From: an uncultured Acidobacteriaceae bacterium | GTDB taxonomy: Bacteria > Acidobacteriota > Terriglobia > Terriglobales > Acidobacteriaceae | DNA: 64,000 nucleotides | NCBI GenBank assembly: GCA_903849645.1 | Contig: CAINJJ010000036.1 | Location: forward strand, 29,438 to 93,437 | Reading direction: 5' to 3' | Shown here: positions 1-8,244 of the stretch, piece by piece | How the letters are laid out: each line of letters opens with the position of its first letter | Position numbering within the stretch: position 1 is the first letter of the stretch | Made by a program: the position numbers and the translations under genes | Notes under the pieces: generated by a model | The model's input: only the letters and a program-made list of their open reading frames with translations | Databases searched by the model: none | Told to the model about the DNA's origin: nothing

Positions 1-1712
1 CAACCGTCACCGGCAGCGTGGTCGTTTCGCTCAGCCCGCCCGCCGCAGCCGCCGGCCCGGCGCTCACCGTCGACGTGGCCGCGCCCACCCACCCCATCAA
101 CCCCATGATCTATGGCATGAACGGCTATCAGCAGGACCCGGCCGTAGCCAGGGCCGCCGCGCTCCCTCTCGATCGCTGGGGCGGAGACTACACCTCCCGC
201 TACAACTACCTGCTCGACGTATCCAACAGCGCCAGCGACTGGTACTTCGAAAACTCCAAGGCCGGAACCGGTGTGCAGGACACCGGCGCATTCAACACTC
301 AGGTAGTTGCCGACGCCTCCATCGGGGCCAAAACCATGGGCACCGTGCCCGTCCTGGGCTGGGTGGCCAAGGACAGTTCCTCCTGCAGCTTCACCGCCGC
401 GGCCTACCCCAGCCAGTACAAGTTCGACCCCAATAACGCCAACTGCGGCGACGGCGAACTGACCAACCAGACCACCATCACGGGCAACTCCGCCACCCTC
501 ACCAGTGTCGCCGAGGGCCCCGCCTGGGTCGGCAACTGGGTCGCCTACCTCGTCACCAAATTCGGCACCGCGGCCAAAGGCGGCGTAGCCGTCTACGACC
601 TCGACAACGAGCCAAGCTGGTGGGACGCCGTGCACCGCGACGTCCACCCCGCGCCCTTCACCTACGACGAGGTCACCGGCAACGGCATCGCTACCGCGCT
701 CGCTATCAAGACCGCCGACCCCACCGCTGAGGTCAGCGGCCCCGTCATGGACTACTGGTGGGACTACTTCTACTCGAAGAAGGACGTCGAGTCCGGTTGG
801 AACTCGGGCAGCCCCTGCTGGGAGCCCTGGAGCAACCCCGTCGACCGCAACGCCCACGGCGGGGCTCCGCTCATCGAGTACTACCTCCAGCAGTTCAAGA
901 ACTACGACGACGCCAACCACATCCGCCTGCTGGACTACGTCGACCTGCACACCTACTTTGTCGCCGGCTACCAGGGGGCGTCGCTCGGTTTCGCCCTGGC
1001 CGGGGACACCGGCGCGCAGCAGGCCCGGCTCAACTCCACCCGCGTCTTCTGGGACCCCGCCTACACGGACCCCAACCTGCCCCAGCCCAACTACACCACC
1101 GACGCCAGCTACACCGCGAGCTGCGCCACGCCCCTCCAGGCGCCCCGCGTCATCCCCATGATGCGCGACTGGGTGGCCCGCGACTACCCCGGCACAAAAC
1201 TCGCCATCACTGAATACAACTGGGGCGGCCAGGAGCACATCAACGGCGCCCTCGCCCAGGCCGATATCCTCGGCATCTTTGGCCGTGAAGGCCTCGACAT
1301 CGGCGCCCTCTGGGGACCACCCAGCCCCACCACCCAAATCCCCGGCCTCATGGCCTTTGAAATCTTCCGCAACTACGATGGCGCCGGCGCCCGGTTCGGC
1401 GATACGGCCCTGACCTCCACCAGCGCCGATCAGGGCAAGCTTGCCGTCTATGGCGCCCTGCGCGCCGCGGACAGGCAAGTCACCGTGGTGGTCATCAACA
1501 AGACCTACGGCGACCTCTCCACCACTCTCAGTCTGGCCAATCTCGCCCCCAGCGGCCCCGCGAAGGTCTATCTCTACAGCGCCGCCCATCTGGCTGGCAT
1601 CGTCTCCCAGCCCGACCTGCCCGTGACCCCGCCCGCCGGCGCCGGCCCCAGCACCCTCACTACAACCTTTCCCGCGCAGTCCATCACCGTCCTCGTGGCG
1701 CCCCTGCCCTGA
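1..1712 (+). CDS. GH44-family endoglucanase/mannanase-like glycosidase, 5' end cut by window edge
   Basis: Secreted-type glycoside hydrolase predicted to cleave beta-1,4-glucan, xyloglucan or mannan chains. The N-terminal region carries the family landmark RWGGDYTSRYN. Two catalytic glutamates are visible when counting from the GTG at 18: the acid/base in DLDNEPSWW (E198) and the nucleophile in ITEYNWGG (E399), a spacing normal for GH44. The last about 80 residues form a beta-rich C-terminal module typical of the family. The frame is open back to base 1, and the residues just before the catalytic domain (VVVSLSPPAAAAGPA) look like a linker, so the true start and any signal peptide or extra domain lie left of the window. 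The next gene begins shortly downstream. Family assignment is confident; substrate is not. Confidence 0.85.
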   Translation, partial: TVTGSVVVSLSPPAAAAGPALTVDVAAPTHPINPMIYGMNGYQQDPAVARAAALPLDRWGGDYTSRYNYLLDVSNSASDWYFENSKAGTGVQDTGAFNTQVVADASIGAKTMGTVPVLGWVAKDSSSCSFTAAAYPSQYKFDPNNANCGDGELTNQTTITGNSATLTSVAEGPAWVGNWVAYLVTKFGTAAKGGVAVYDLDNEPSWWDAVHRDVHPAPFTYDEVTGNGIATALAIKTADPTAEVSGPVMDYWWDYFYSKKDVESGWNSGSPCWEPWSNPVDRNAHGGAPLIEYYLQQFKNYDDANHIRLLDYVDLHTYFVAGYQGASLGFALAGDTGAQQARLNSTRVFWDPAYTDPNLPQPNYTTDASYTASCATPLQAPRVIPMMRDWVARDYPGTKLAITEYNWGGQEHINGALAQADILGIFGREGLDIGALWGPPSPTTQIPGLMAFEIFRNYDGAGARFGDTALTSTSADQGKLAVYGALRAADRQVTVVVINKTYGDLSTTLSLANLAPSGPAKVYLYSAAHLAGIVSQPDLPVTPPAGAGPSTLTTTFPAQSITVLVAPLP

Positions 1713-1793
1713 GCCGCCCCGCCCTTTATACTTGAGACTTGCGCAAGGCAAATGCGCGGGCCGGCCAGCGGCGCGCGCCACAAGGAGTGGGCT

Positions 1794-2657
1794 TTGGCTC
1801 AGGCGGAGATTGGCATCATCGGCGGCAGCGGGCTCTACTCCATGCCCGGCTTCACCAACGTAAGCGAAGTGCGCGTGGAGACGCCCTATGGCGACCCTTC
1901 AGACCCCTTTGTCCTGGGCGAACTCGAGGGCCGCAAGGTCGCCTTTCTCGCCCGCCACGGCCGCGGCCATCGCATCCTGCCCTCGGAGCTCAACTTCCGC
2001 GCCAACATCTACGCCTTCAAGAAACTCGGCGTCGAGCGCATCCTCTCCGTCTCCGCCGTCGGCTCGCTCAAGGAAGAGCACAAGCCCACCGACTTCGTCA
2101 TCCCCGACCAGTTCATCGACCGCACCTTCCATCGCGTCTCCACCTTCTTTGGCGAGGGCATTGTGGGCCACATCAGCTTTGGCGACCCCGTCTGCGCCTC
2201 TGTCGCCACGGCAGCCGCGGCGGGCTGCGCGGCCGTCGGCGTCGTGGGCAAGCCCGGCGGAACCTATGTCTGCATGGAAGGCCCCCAGTTCTCCACCAAG
2301 GCCGAGTCCAACCTCTACCGCAGTTGGGGCGCCGACGTCATCGGCATGACCAACCTCCAGGAGGCCAAGCTGGCCCGCGAGGCCGAGATCTGCTACGCCA
2401 CCGTGGCCATGGTCACCGACTACGATTGCTGGCGCGAAGGCCATGACGCGGTCACCATCGAAGAGATCGTCGCCGTCCTCCACCAGAACGCCGCCAACGC
2501 CGCCCTAGTCGTCAAGGCCGCCGTCGCCGCCATGCCCCATGAACGCAACTGCGCCTGCGCCTCCGCCGCCAAATACGCCGTGCTCACCGCAAAGGATGCG
2601 ATTCCTGCCGCGACCAAAGAGAGGCTTTCACTCCTCTTCGGCAAGTATTTGGGCTAA
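1794..2657 (+). CDS. mtnP: S-methyl-5'-thioadenosine phosphorylase
   Basis: Cytosolic purine-nucleoside phosphorylase of the MTAP type: methylthioadenosine plus phosphate gives adenine and methylthioribose-1-phosphate in methionine salvage. The N-terminus [15 protein letters not shown], the phosphate-binding RHGRGH stretch, the VSAVGSLKE loop and the [13 protein letters not shown] and [12 protein letters not shown] motifs are all characteristic. An ATG at 1752 is in frame, but I prefer the TTG at 1794, because AAGGAG (1782-1787) lies 6 nt before it and the resulting N-terminus [13 protein letters not shown] matches family length; 287 residues. The following intergenic space holds a REP element, then a PfkB kinase that may belong to the same salvage theme. 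Confidence 0.93.
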   Translation: MAQAEIGIIGGSGLYSMPGFTNVSEVRVETPYGDPSDPFVLGELEGRKVAFLARHGRGHRILPSELNFRANIYAFKKLGVERILSVSAVGSLKEEHKPTDFVIPDQFIDRTFHRVSTFFGEGIVGHISFGDPVCASVATAAAAGCAAVGVVGKPGGTYVCMEGPQFSTKAESNLYRSWGADVIGMTNLQEAKLAREAEICYATVAMVTDYDCWREGHDAVTIEEIVAVLHQNAANAALVVKAAVAAMPHERNCACASAAKYAVLTAKDAIPAATKERLSLLFGKYLG

Positions 2658-2813
2658 CGAGTGGCGCGCGATTCAATTGGCTGTAGATGCGCGCCTCATC
2701 GCCCGCTTTGTAACGAGGGCACGGCGGGGTACCCTCTGGGTCCAGGGCCAGAAAAGCTGCAAATGGAAACCGGGTTTTGCCTTCTGCGGCAAAACGGCTA
2801 CCGCGAGGCAAGA

Positions 2814-2879
2814 AGTGTCAGGGCACGACTTCAGTCGTGCCGCAAGAAGAACAAGAATGAAGCCGGGCTTCAGCCCATG
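2814..2879 (+). repeat. REP-like element A (two-hairpin unit, tail type CTGACACTTC)
   Basis: A 9-bp inverted repeat with TC loop (GGCACGACT at 2822-2830, AGTCGTGCC at 2833-2841) is followed after 23 nt by a second small hairpin, GGGCT-TC-AGCCC (2865-2876). The 5' flank reads AGAAGTGTCAG. The same arrangement recurs at five other places in the window. Directly upstream is an unrelated hairpin, TTTTGCC/GGCAAAA (2775-2794). The element lies between mtnP and the PfkB gene. Confidence 0.85.
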
Positions 2880-2920
2880 AATACCCGTCCAGTCTTTAGA
2901 TTTGCGCGAAAGGAACAACC

Positions 2921-3859
2921 ATGGCAATCACCGTAGTCGGCAGCGTAGCCTTTGACTCCATCGAAACACCCGCAGGCAGGCAAGACCGCTGCCTCGGCGG
3001 CGCGGCGACCTACTTCTCGCTCGCAGCCAGCTTCTTTACCGACGTCCGCGTCATCGCCGTCGTCGGCGAGGACTTCGGCCCCGCCGAAGAAGCCGTCTTC
3101 AACGCCCGCCGCATCGACACCCGCGGCATCGAGCGCGCCGCCGGCAAGAGCTTCTTCTGGGAGGGCTCTTACCTCGACAACCTCAACGAGGCCAAGACCC
3201 ACATCACCGACCTCAACGTCTTCGCCGCCTTCGAGCCCAAGATTCCCGACGCCTATCGCGACTCCGAGTTCCTCTTCCTCGCCAACATCGACCCCGTCCT
3301 CCAGCGCCGCGTGCGCGAGGCCATGCCCGATGTAAAGCTGGTCGCCGGCGACACCATGAACTACTGGATCAAGGACCACCTCGCCGCGCTCAAGCAGGTC
3401 CTCAAGGGCCTCGACGTGCTCCTCATCAACGACACCGAGGCCCGGATGCTGGCCGGCAACAACAACCTTGTCCAGGCGGCGCGCGGCGTGCTCGCCATGG
3501 GCCCCAAAACGCTGGTCGTCAAGCACGGCGAATACGGCGCAACGGCCTTCTTCTCTGACCGCAGCTTCTCCGGCAGCGGCGAAGCCCTCGTCTCCCATCC
3601 CTTCCGCGCTCCCGCCCTGCCTCTGGAAGAGGTCGTGGACCCCACCGGCGCAGGCGACAGCTTTGCCGGCGGCTTTTTCGGCTATCTGGCCTCGCAGAGC
3701 GAACTCACCCCGGCCAAGTTCCGCCGCGCCATGTTCTATGGCAGCGTCATGGGTTCCTTTGCCGTGGAGCGGTTTGGCACGGCGCGCCTCCAGGAACTCA
3801 CCCGCCAGGAGATTGACGAGCGCTTTATCCTTTTCCGCGAGCTCACCCACCTTGACTGA
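2921..3859 (+). CDS. PfkB-family carbohydrate/nucleoside kinase
   Basis: ATP-dependent kinase of the ribokinase/PfkB superfamily, 312 residues. The second PfkB signature is intact near the C-terminus, DPTGAGDSFAGGFFG, with the catalytic aspartate in GAGD, and the N-terminus has the GG substrate-lid motif (CLGGAATY). The start ATG at 2921 follows GAAAGGA. It sits behind methylthioadenosine phosphorylase, so a nucleoside or thiopentose substrate is possible, but the sequence does not settle this. Its stop codon lies in TTGACTGA, where the next gene appears to start with TTG, pointing to translational coupling. Confidence 0.85.
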   Translation: MAITVVGSVAFDSIETPAGRQDRCLGGAATYFSLAASFFTDVRVIAVVGEDFGPAEEAVFNARRIDTRGIERAAGKSFFWEGSYLDNLNEAKTHITDLNVFAAFEPKIPDAYRDSEFLFLANIDPVLQRRVREAMPDVKLVAGDTMNYWIKDHLAALKQVLKGLDVLLINDTEARMLAGNNNLVQAARGVLAMGPKTLVVKHGEYGATAFFSDRSFSGSGEALVSHPFRAPALPLEEVVDPTGAGDSFAGGFFGYLASQSELTPAKFRRAMFYGSVMGSFAVERFGTARLQELTRQEIDERFILFRELTHLD

Positions 3860-5480
3860 GGAACCGCACCCCCGCGTCACGAGGCCGGAGGCGCTCGCCG
3901 TCCTGGCCTTGTGCGCCGCGGCCTCCGGCATCGCCATCCTGTGGAGCTGGCGCATCGGCGCGCTGCTCAACTACGGCGACGCCGTGGCCCACCTCCACAT
4001 CGCCCGCCGGGTCTTTGACTCCCGCCTGCCCCGCCTCACCCAGCTTGGCTCCGTGTGGCTGCCCCTGCCCCATCTGCTCCTGCTTCCCTTTGTTCAGGTC
4101 TACAGTTGGTGGGCCACCGGGTGGGCCGCCGTCGTCCCCTCCGCGCTGGCCTATCTGGCTGCCTGCGCCGGCCTCTATCGCCTGGCGCGCCGCTGGCTGC
4201 GCCCCATTGAGGCAGCGCTGGCCCTGGCCTTCTTTGCCCTCAATCCCAACCTCCTCTACCTCCAGACCACGGCCATGACCGAGCCGCTGTTTGTCTGCGA
4301 GATGGTCTGGGTCGCCGTCCTTCTGGTGGAGTGGCGGGCCAGCCTCGCAGCCGGGCCAGCGCCCAAACCAGCGCCCAAGCCAGCCAAGCCCCGCCGCCTC
4401 CTCTGGGCCATCGCCGCCGTCCTCGTCGCCGCTGTCTTTACGCGTTATGACGGCTGGGTCCTGGCCCTCGGCGTCTGGACCGCCATCGGCCTTGCGCTCG
4501 CCCGCCGCGGCCGTCTGCGCTCGCCCGCCTTCTGGCTGGCCAGCGCGTTGGTGGTCGCCGCCCCCATCGCCTGGTTTGTCTATAACGCCATTGGCTTCCA
4601 CGACTGGCTCTACTTTCAGCGCGGCCCCTACTCCGCCAGCGCCATCGAGTTGCGCACCGCGCTGCCCGGCTATCCGCCTCACCCCGGATGGCACAATCCC
4701 TGGGTCTCGTTCCTTTTCTTCGTCAAAGCCGCGGAGATGGACGCCGCCGCCCGCGCCTGGGGCAACACCCTCCTCGGGCTCAGCCTCGCCGGCGCACTCT
4801 GGGCCTCGTTCACCGCGAAGAAGCGGCTTTTCCGGTGGTCCCTGCTCCTCTGGTTCCCCGTCCCGTTCTACGCCTACTCCGTGGCCTACGGTTCGGTGCC
4901 CATCTTTCTGCCTCCCTGGTGGCCCCACTCCTGGTACAACACCCGCTACGGCCTTGAAATGCTCGCTGCCTTCGCGCTCGGCCTGGGCTTTGCCGCGCAA
5001 ATCATGCTGGGCGCCGTCCGCGAGTTCAAGCCCCGGTGGGTCCGCCTCGCCGCCGCCATGCTCTTCGCCGCGGTCGCCCTCAACACCGTGCAAATGCTCC
5101 GCGAGCACCCGCTGGTCTACGTCGAAGGCCTCAAGAACATCGAGTCGCGGAGGCAGTTCGAGATAGAGATTCCCGCCGCCCTTCGCGCCGAGTTGGCTGC
5201 CTGGCCCCAGGCCGCGATTCTCATGGACACCTCCGTCTATCCCAACCTGGTTGCCTTCACCGGAATCCCTCTGCGGCAGACCATCAACGAGAGCGATCTG
5301 GGGATCTTCGATGAGGCATTGCAGGCGCCCGCCGCCCATGCTCAACTCGTTCTTGCGTTCGATGGTGATGCGGTGGATAAAGCTGTCAAAGCGCATCCGG
5401 AGGGACTGGTCCTCGTTCGCCATTTCACCGCCCACGGACAGGCTTCCGGGACCCTCTATCGGTCTTTCGATTTGCCGTAG
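3852..5480 (+). CDS. GT39/ArnT-like polytopic membrane glycosyltransferase
   Basis: Integral membrane protein of about 542 residues with around ten hydrophobic segments. The first periplasmic loop after TM1 carries an acidic pair region, NYGDAVAHLHIARRVFDS, in the position of the catalytic acidic motif of GT-C enzymes that use polyprenyl-phosphate sugars. The likely start is the TTG at 3852, which overlaps the PfkB stop (TTG 3852, TGA 3857); it gives a short cytoplasmic lead MTEEPHPRVTRPEA before TM1. Extension further upstream in the same frame only runs antiphase through the kinase gene. Role is probably transfer of a lipid-linked sugar to a lipid, glycan or protein outside the membrane; acceptor unknown. 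Two further GT39-like genes occur in this window. Confidence 0.72.
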   Translation: MTEEPHPRVTRPEALAVLALCAAASGIAILWSWRIGALLNYGDAVAHLHIARRVFDSRLPRLTQLGSVWLPLPHLLLLPFVQVYSWWATGWAAVVPSALAYLAACAGLYRLARRWLRPIEAALALAFFALNPNLLYLQTTAMTEPLFVCEMVWVAVLLVEWRASLAAGPAPKPAPKPAKPRRLLWAIAAVLVAAVFTRYDGWVLALGVWTAIGLALARRGRLRSPAFWLASALVVAAPIAWFVYNAIGFHDWLYFQRGPYSASAIELRTALPGYPPHPGWHNPWVSFLFFVKAAEMDAAARAWGNTLLGLSLAGALWASFTAKKRLFRWSLLLWFPVPFYAYSVAYGSVPIFLPPWWPHSWYNTRYGLEMLAAFALGLGFAAQIMLGAVREFKPRWVRLAAAMLFAAVALNTVQMLREHPLVYVEGLKNIESRRQFEIEIPAALRAELAAWPQAAILMDTSVYPNLVAFTGIPLRQTINESDLGIFDEALQAPAAHAQLVLAFDGDAVDKAVKAHPEGLVLVRHFTAHGQASGTLYRSFDLP

Positions 5481-5532
5481 GAACAGAGGCAGCCCACACC
5501 CTCACGGTGGTAGCATCGGGCAAGGAATTGAG

Positions 5533-6252
5533 ATGACGACGCTCCTGGCACAGTTCGCGCAGCCCTTCGACTTTGACCGCCTGCAGCAGATCAACGTGGT
5601 CAACGGCGCGGTTGGCCGCTTGCTCGTGGCCTGCCTTCTGGGCGCCTTCGTCGGCCTGCAGCGCGAAGTCAAGCGCAAGGCCGCCGGCCTGCGCACCAAC
5701 CTGCTCATCTGCATGGGCGCGGCCTTCTTCACGCTGCTCTCCGCCGTGCTGGCCGGGGACGGCAATCCCGACAAGGGCCGCGTGGCCTCCAACATCGTGC
5801 AGGGCATCGGCTTTCTCGGCGCGGGGCTCATCATCCACAACCGCAGCCGCGTCAGCGGGCTCACCAGCGCGGCCAGCGTCTTTGTTGTCGCCTCCATCGG
5901 CATGGCCTGCGGCGCGGGACTCTACGCCGCCGCCGTGGTGGCCACCATCATCGTCATCGTCGCCCTGGAGGCTGTGGGCTTCCTCGAGCGTACCGCCAAC
6001 CTCAAGATCTACCCCCTCATGTATGAGGCGCGCGGCCGCGATCAGACCCAGATGCTGAGCTCGATTCTGGACGCCATGGACAAGGCCGGCGAGCGCCTCA
6101 CCTCCGTCGAGCGCGACGCCATTGGTGAGTTGCAGCGCGTCAGCTTTGCCCTCACCGCCACCAAAAAGCAGCATGAGCTGCTGAGCAAAAAGCTGCGCGG
6201 CGAACCTGCCATCGCAGCGCTGTTGACTTTCCGCGACCCGGAGGAAGATTGA
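5533..6252 (+). CDS. MgtC/SapB-family membrane protein
   Basis: 239-residue protein with an N-terminal membrane domain of about five helices. The conserved MgtC pattern is clear: LGAFVGLQREVKRKAAGLRTNLL, the VQGIGFLGAGLI stretch and GLTSAASVFVVASIGMACG. A soluble C-terminal domain of about 90 residues follows. Start ATG 5533 has AAGGAA 6 nt upstream; upstream in-frame sequence overlaps the preceding gene and is rejected. MgtC proteins are linked to magnesium limitation and inhibition of F-type ATPase in pathogens, but in free-living bacteria the role is unclear. The stop TGA overlaps the TTG start of the DapF homologue. Confidence 0.85.
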   Translation: MTTLLAQFAQPFDFDRLQQINVVNGAVGRLLVACLLGAFVGLQREVKRKAAGLRTNLLICMGAAFFTLLSAVLAGDGNPDKGRVASNIVQGIGFLGAGLIIHNRSRVSGLTSAASVFVVASIGMACGAGLYAAAVVATIIVIVALEAVGFLERTANLKIYPLMYEARGRDQTQMLSSILDAMDKAGERLTSVERDAIGELQRVSFALTATKKQHELLSKKLRGEPAIAALLTFRDPEED

Positions 6253-7157
6253 TTCCCTTTGCAAAGGCGCATGCCTGCGGCAACGACTTTTTGATTGTGA
6301 CCGAAGAGGACGCCGCCTCCTGCGACAAGTCCGAACTCACCCGCCGCCTCTGCGCGCGCAACACCGGCATCGGCGCCGACGGCGTCGAGTTCTTCCAGTG
6401 GACCGGCGACTGGTCCGGCGCCATCCAACTTCACAACGCCGACGGCTCCATCGCCGAAATCAGCGGGAACGGCACCCGCTGCGTGGCCGCCTGGATGGCC
6501 GAGCAGCGCGATGCACAGCCCGGCGACGAGTTCTCCATCCAGACCGATGCCGGCGTCCGTGTCTGCACGATTGAGGAGTTTCGCGACTCGGAGCTGAACG
6601 GGCCCACCGTGCTGATTACCACCGACATGGATGTCCCCGAGTTCGAGAAGCGAACGGTAGAGTTGGCTGACGGAACCGAGATCGACGGCGTCTACGTCTC
6701 CATGGGAAATCCACACTTCGTCATCGTGCTCGATCCGCCCTCGCGGGACATGCCTGGCTCCGGCGACCCGCTCGACGCCAGCGAGCGCACCGTGGCCAGG
6801 CTCGACTTCTCCATCGGCGACCGCTCCTGGGAAGAGATTGGCGAAGAGATCTGCTTCCATCCCGATTTTCCCGATCAAACCAATGTTGAGTTCGTTCACG
6901 TTCTGGGCAGCGCGTCGGAGCCCATCCACCTGGTAGCCATTCGCATCTTCGAGCGCGGCGTGGGCCCCACCACCTCTTCGGGAACGGGCACATCCGCCGT
7001 CGCCACCGCCATGATCGGCGTCTATGGCGCAGCGAACGAACTGGAGGCGATTGCCCCCGGCGGCGCGCAGACCGTCCAGTGGCAAGGGCCCGGTGAAAAG
7101 CTCTACCTCACCGGACCCGCATCCCTCATCGCCCGCGGCGAGGCCTTTCAGGGATGA
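6249..7157 (+). CDS. dapF: Diaminopimelate epimerase homologue with Ser at both catalytic Cys positions
   Basis: DapF fold protein of 302 residues, expected to interconvert LL- and meso-diaminopimelate for peptidoglycan and lysine. Family landmarks are present: ACGNDF at the N-terminus, NTGIGADG, ADGSIAEISGNGTRC, SMGNPHFV and ERGVGPTTSSGTG. In canonical enzymes the two acid/base residues are cysteines in CGNG and ACGSG. Here the aligned residues are S72 (EISGNG) and S244 (TSSGTG). The start is TTG 6249, overlapping the mgtC stop (TTGA), and the stop overlaps the next ATG (ATGA 7154). Either the enzyme uses serine or has changed chemistry or substrate. Context with LD-carboxypeptidase and Mpl still argues for a meso-DAP-related role. 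Confidence 0.8.
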   Translation: MIPFAKAHACGNDFLIVTEEDAASCDKSELTRRLCARNTGIGADGVEFFQWTGDWSGAIQLHNADGSIAEISGNGTRCVAAWMAEQRDAQPGDEFSIQTDAGVRVCTIEEFRDSELNGPTVLITTDMDVPEFEKRTVELADGTEIDGVYVSMGNPHFVIVLDPPSRDMPGSGDPLDASERTVARLDFSIGDRSWEEIGEEICFHPDFPDQTNVEFVHVLGSASEPIHLVAIRIFERGVGPTTSSGTGTSAVATAMIGVYGAANELEAIAPGGAQTVQWQGPGEKLYLTGPASLIARGEAFQG

Positions 7158-8086
7158 CCTCCATGCTCAAGCCGCGCTGTGTGCCGCGCGATGCCGCCGT
7201 GGCCGTCGTCTCCCCCGCCTCCACTCCGCAGCCCGACCGCATCGAGCGCGGCCTTGAAGCCCTCCGCACCCTTGGCTATGCTCCCCAGGCTGGCGAACAC
7301 GCCCTCACCCGCGGCCCCCTCTACTTTGCCGGTACGCCAGAGATGCGCCTCCGCGACCTCCACCACGCCTTTGCCGACGACGAGCTGCGCGCCGTCTTCG
7401 CCACCCGCGGCGGCTACGGGTCCAACTACCTGCTCGACGACCTCGACCTCGACCTCATCGCCGAGTGCGCCAAGCCCTTCATCGGCTACAGCGACCTCAC
7501 CGCCATGCAGTTGTGGCTGCTCGACCAGTTGCAGTTGCCCTCGTTTTACGGCCCCATGCTCTCCGCGGACTTCGCGCGCCCCGACGGCGTCCATCTCCCC
7601 AGCCTCCAGGCCGCGCTCGGCGGAACGCCCTACACCGTGGGTGCGCCCGAGGGCCTGCGCACCCTGCACCCCGGCCGCGCCCGCGGCACCCTCTATGGCG
7701 GCTGCCTCAGCATCCTCGTCGCCCTGCTCGGCACCCCCTTCGAGCCGCAGACCGAGGGCAAGCTGCTCTTTCTTGAAGACGTCAGCGCCAAGCCCTACCA
7801 GGTCGACCGCATGTTGTGGCAACTGCAACACGCCGGCAAGCTTGAAGGAGTGCGCGGCATCGTCTTCGGCGAGATGCTCGACTGCGTCTCCCCCGGCGCG
7901 CCCCCCGAACTGCTCGACGAGGTCATCCTGCGCTGCTTCGAAGACTTCACCGGACCCATTGCCATCGGCCTCCGCAGCGGCCACGTCTCCCGCCAAAACG
8001 TCACCCTCACGCTCGGGGTCGAGGCCGAACTGCGCGTCGACGAAAACGCCCAGCTCCGCATCCTTGAACCGGCGGTGACGCAATGA
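7154..8086 (+). CDS. ldcA: LD-carboxypeptidase (peptidase S66)
   Basis: Cytosolic serine peptidase that removes the terminal D-alanine from murein tetrapeptides, giving tripeptide for recycling. The Ser nucleophile elbow FIGYSD (S113) follows the ATRGGYGS substrate loop; the later glutamate region LFLEDVSAKPYQVDR and the His region SGHVSRQN complete the Ser-Glu-His triad. 310 residues, normal length. ATG 7154 overlaps the previous stop by 4 nt. The next gene is mpl, which acts on the tripeptide product. MccF-type immunity peptidases share this fold, but the operon supports murein recycling. Confidence 0.88.
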   Translation: MTSMLKPRCVPRDAAVAVVSPASTPQPDRIERGLEALRTLGYAPQAGEHALTRGPLYFAGTPEMRLRDLHHAFADDELRAVFATRGGYGSNYLLDDLDLDLIAECAKPFIGYSDLTAMQLWLLDQLQLPSFYGPMLSADFARPDGVHLPSLQAALGGTPYTVGAPEGLRTLHPGRARGTLYGGCLSILVALLGTPFEPQTEGKLLFLEDVSAKPYQVDRMLWQLQHAGKLEGVRGIVFGEMLDCVSPGAPPELLDEVILRCFEDFTGPIAIGLRSGHVSRQNVTLTLGVEAELRVDENAQLRILEPAVTQ

Positions 8087-8136
8087 AGCTGCGGGTACCA
8101 AACCTCAAATCGCTCGTTGTTGTACCCAGGACGGGC

Positions 8137-8175
8137 GCCCCAGGTCCCTCGTATTTGGGAACCTGGGAAAGCACG
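8137..8175. repeat. Hairpin repeat, copy 1 (second copy near 40.46 kb)
   Basis: An imperfect inverted repeat, CCCAGGTCCC (8139-8148) against GGGAACCTGGG (8157-8167), lies in the ldcA-mpl spacer. The same unit, with identical flanks CGCCC before and AAAGCAC after, recurs at 40459-40495. About 38 nt are shared apart from the loop. It is unrelated in sequence to the GGCACGACT REP family. Confidence 0.6.
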
Positions 8176-8244
8176 AACTCAATGCACGCAGTCACACGGT
8201 CAGAGACGAAGGAACCAGAGGACTGAGGAGAGGCAGACGGACCA

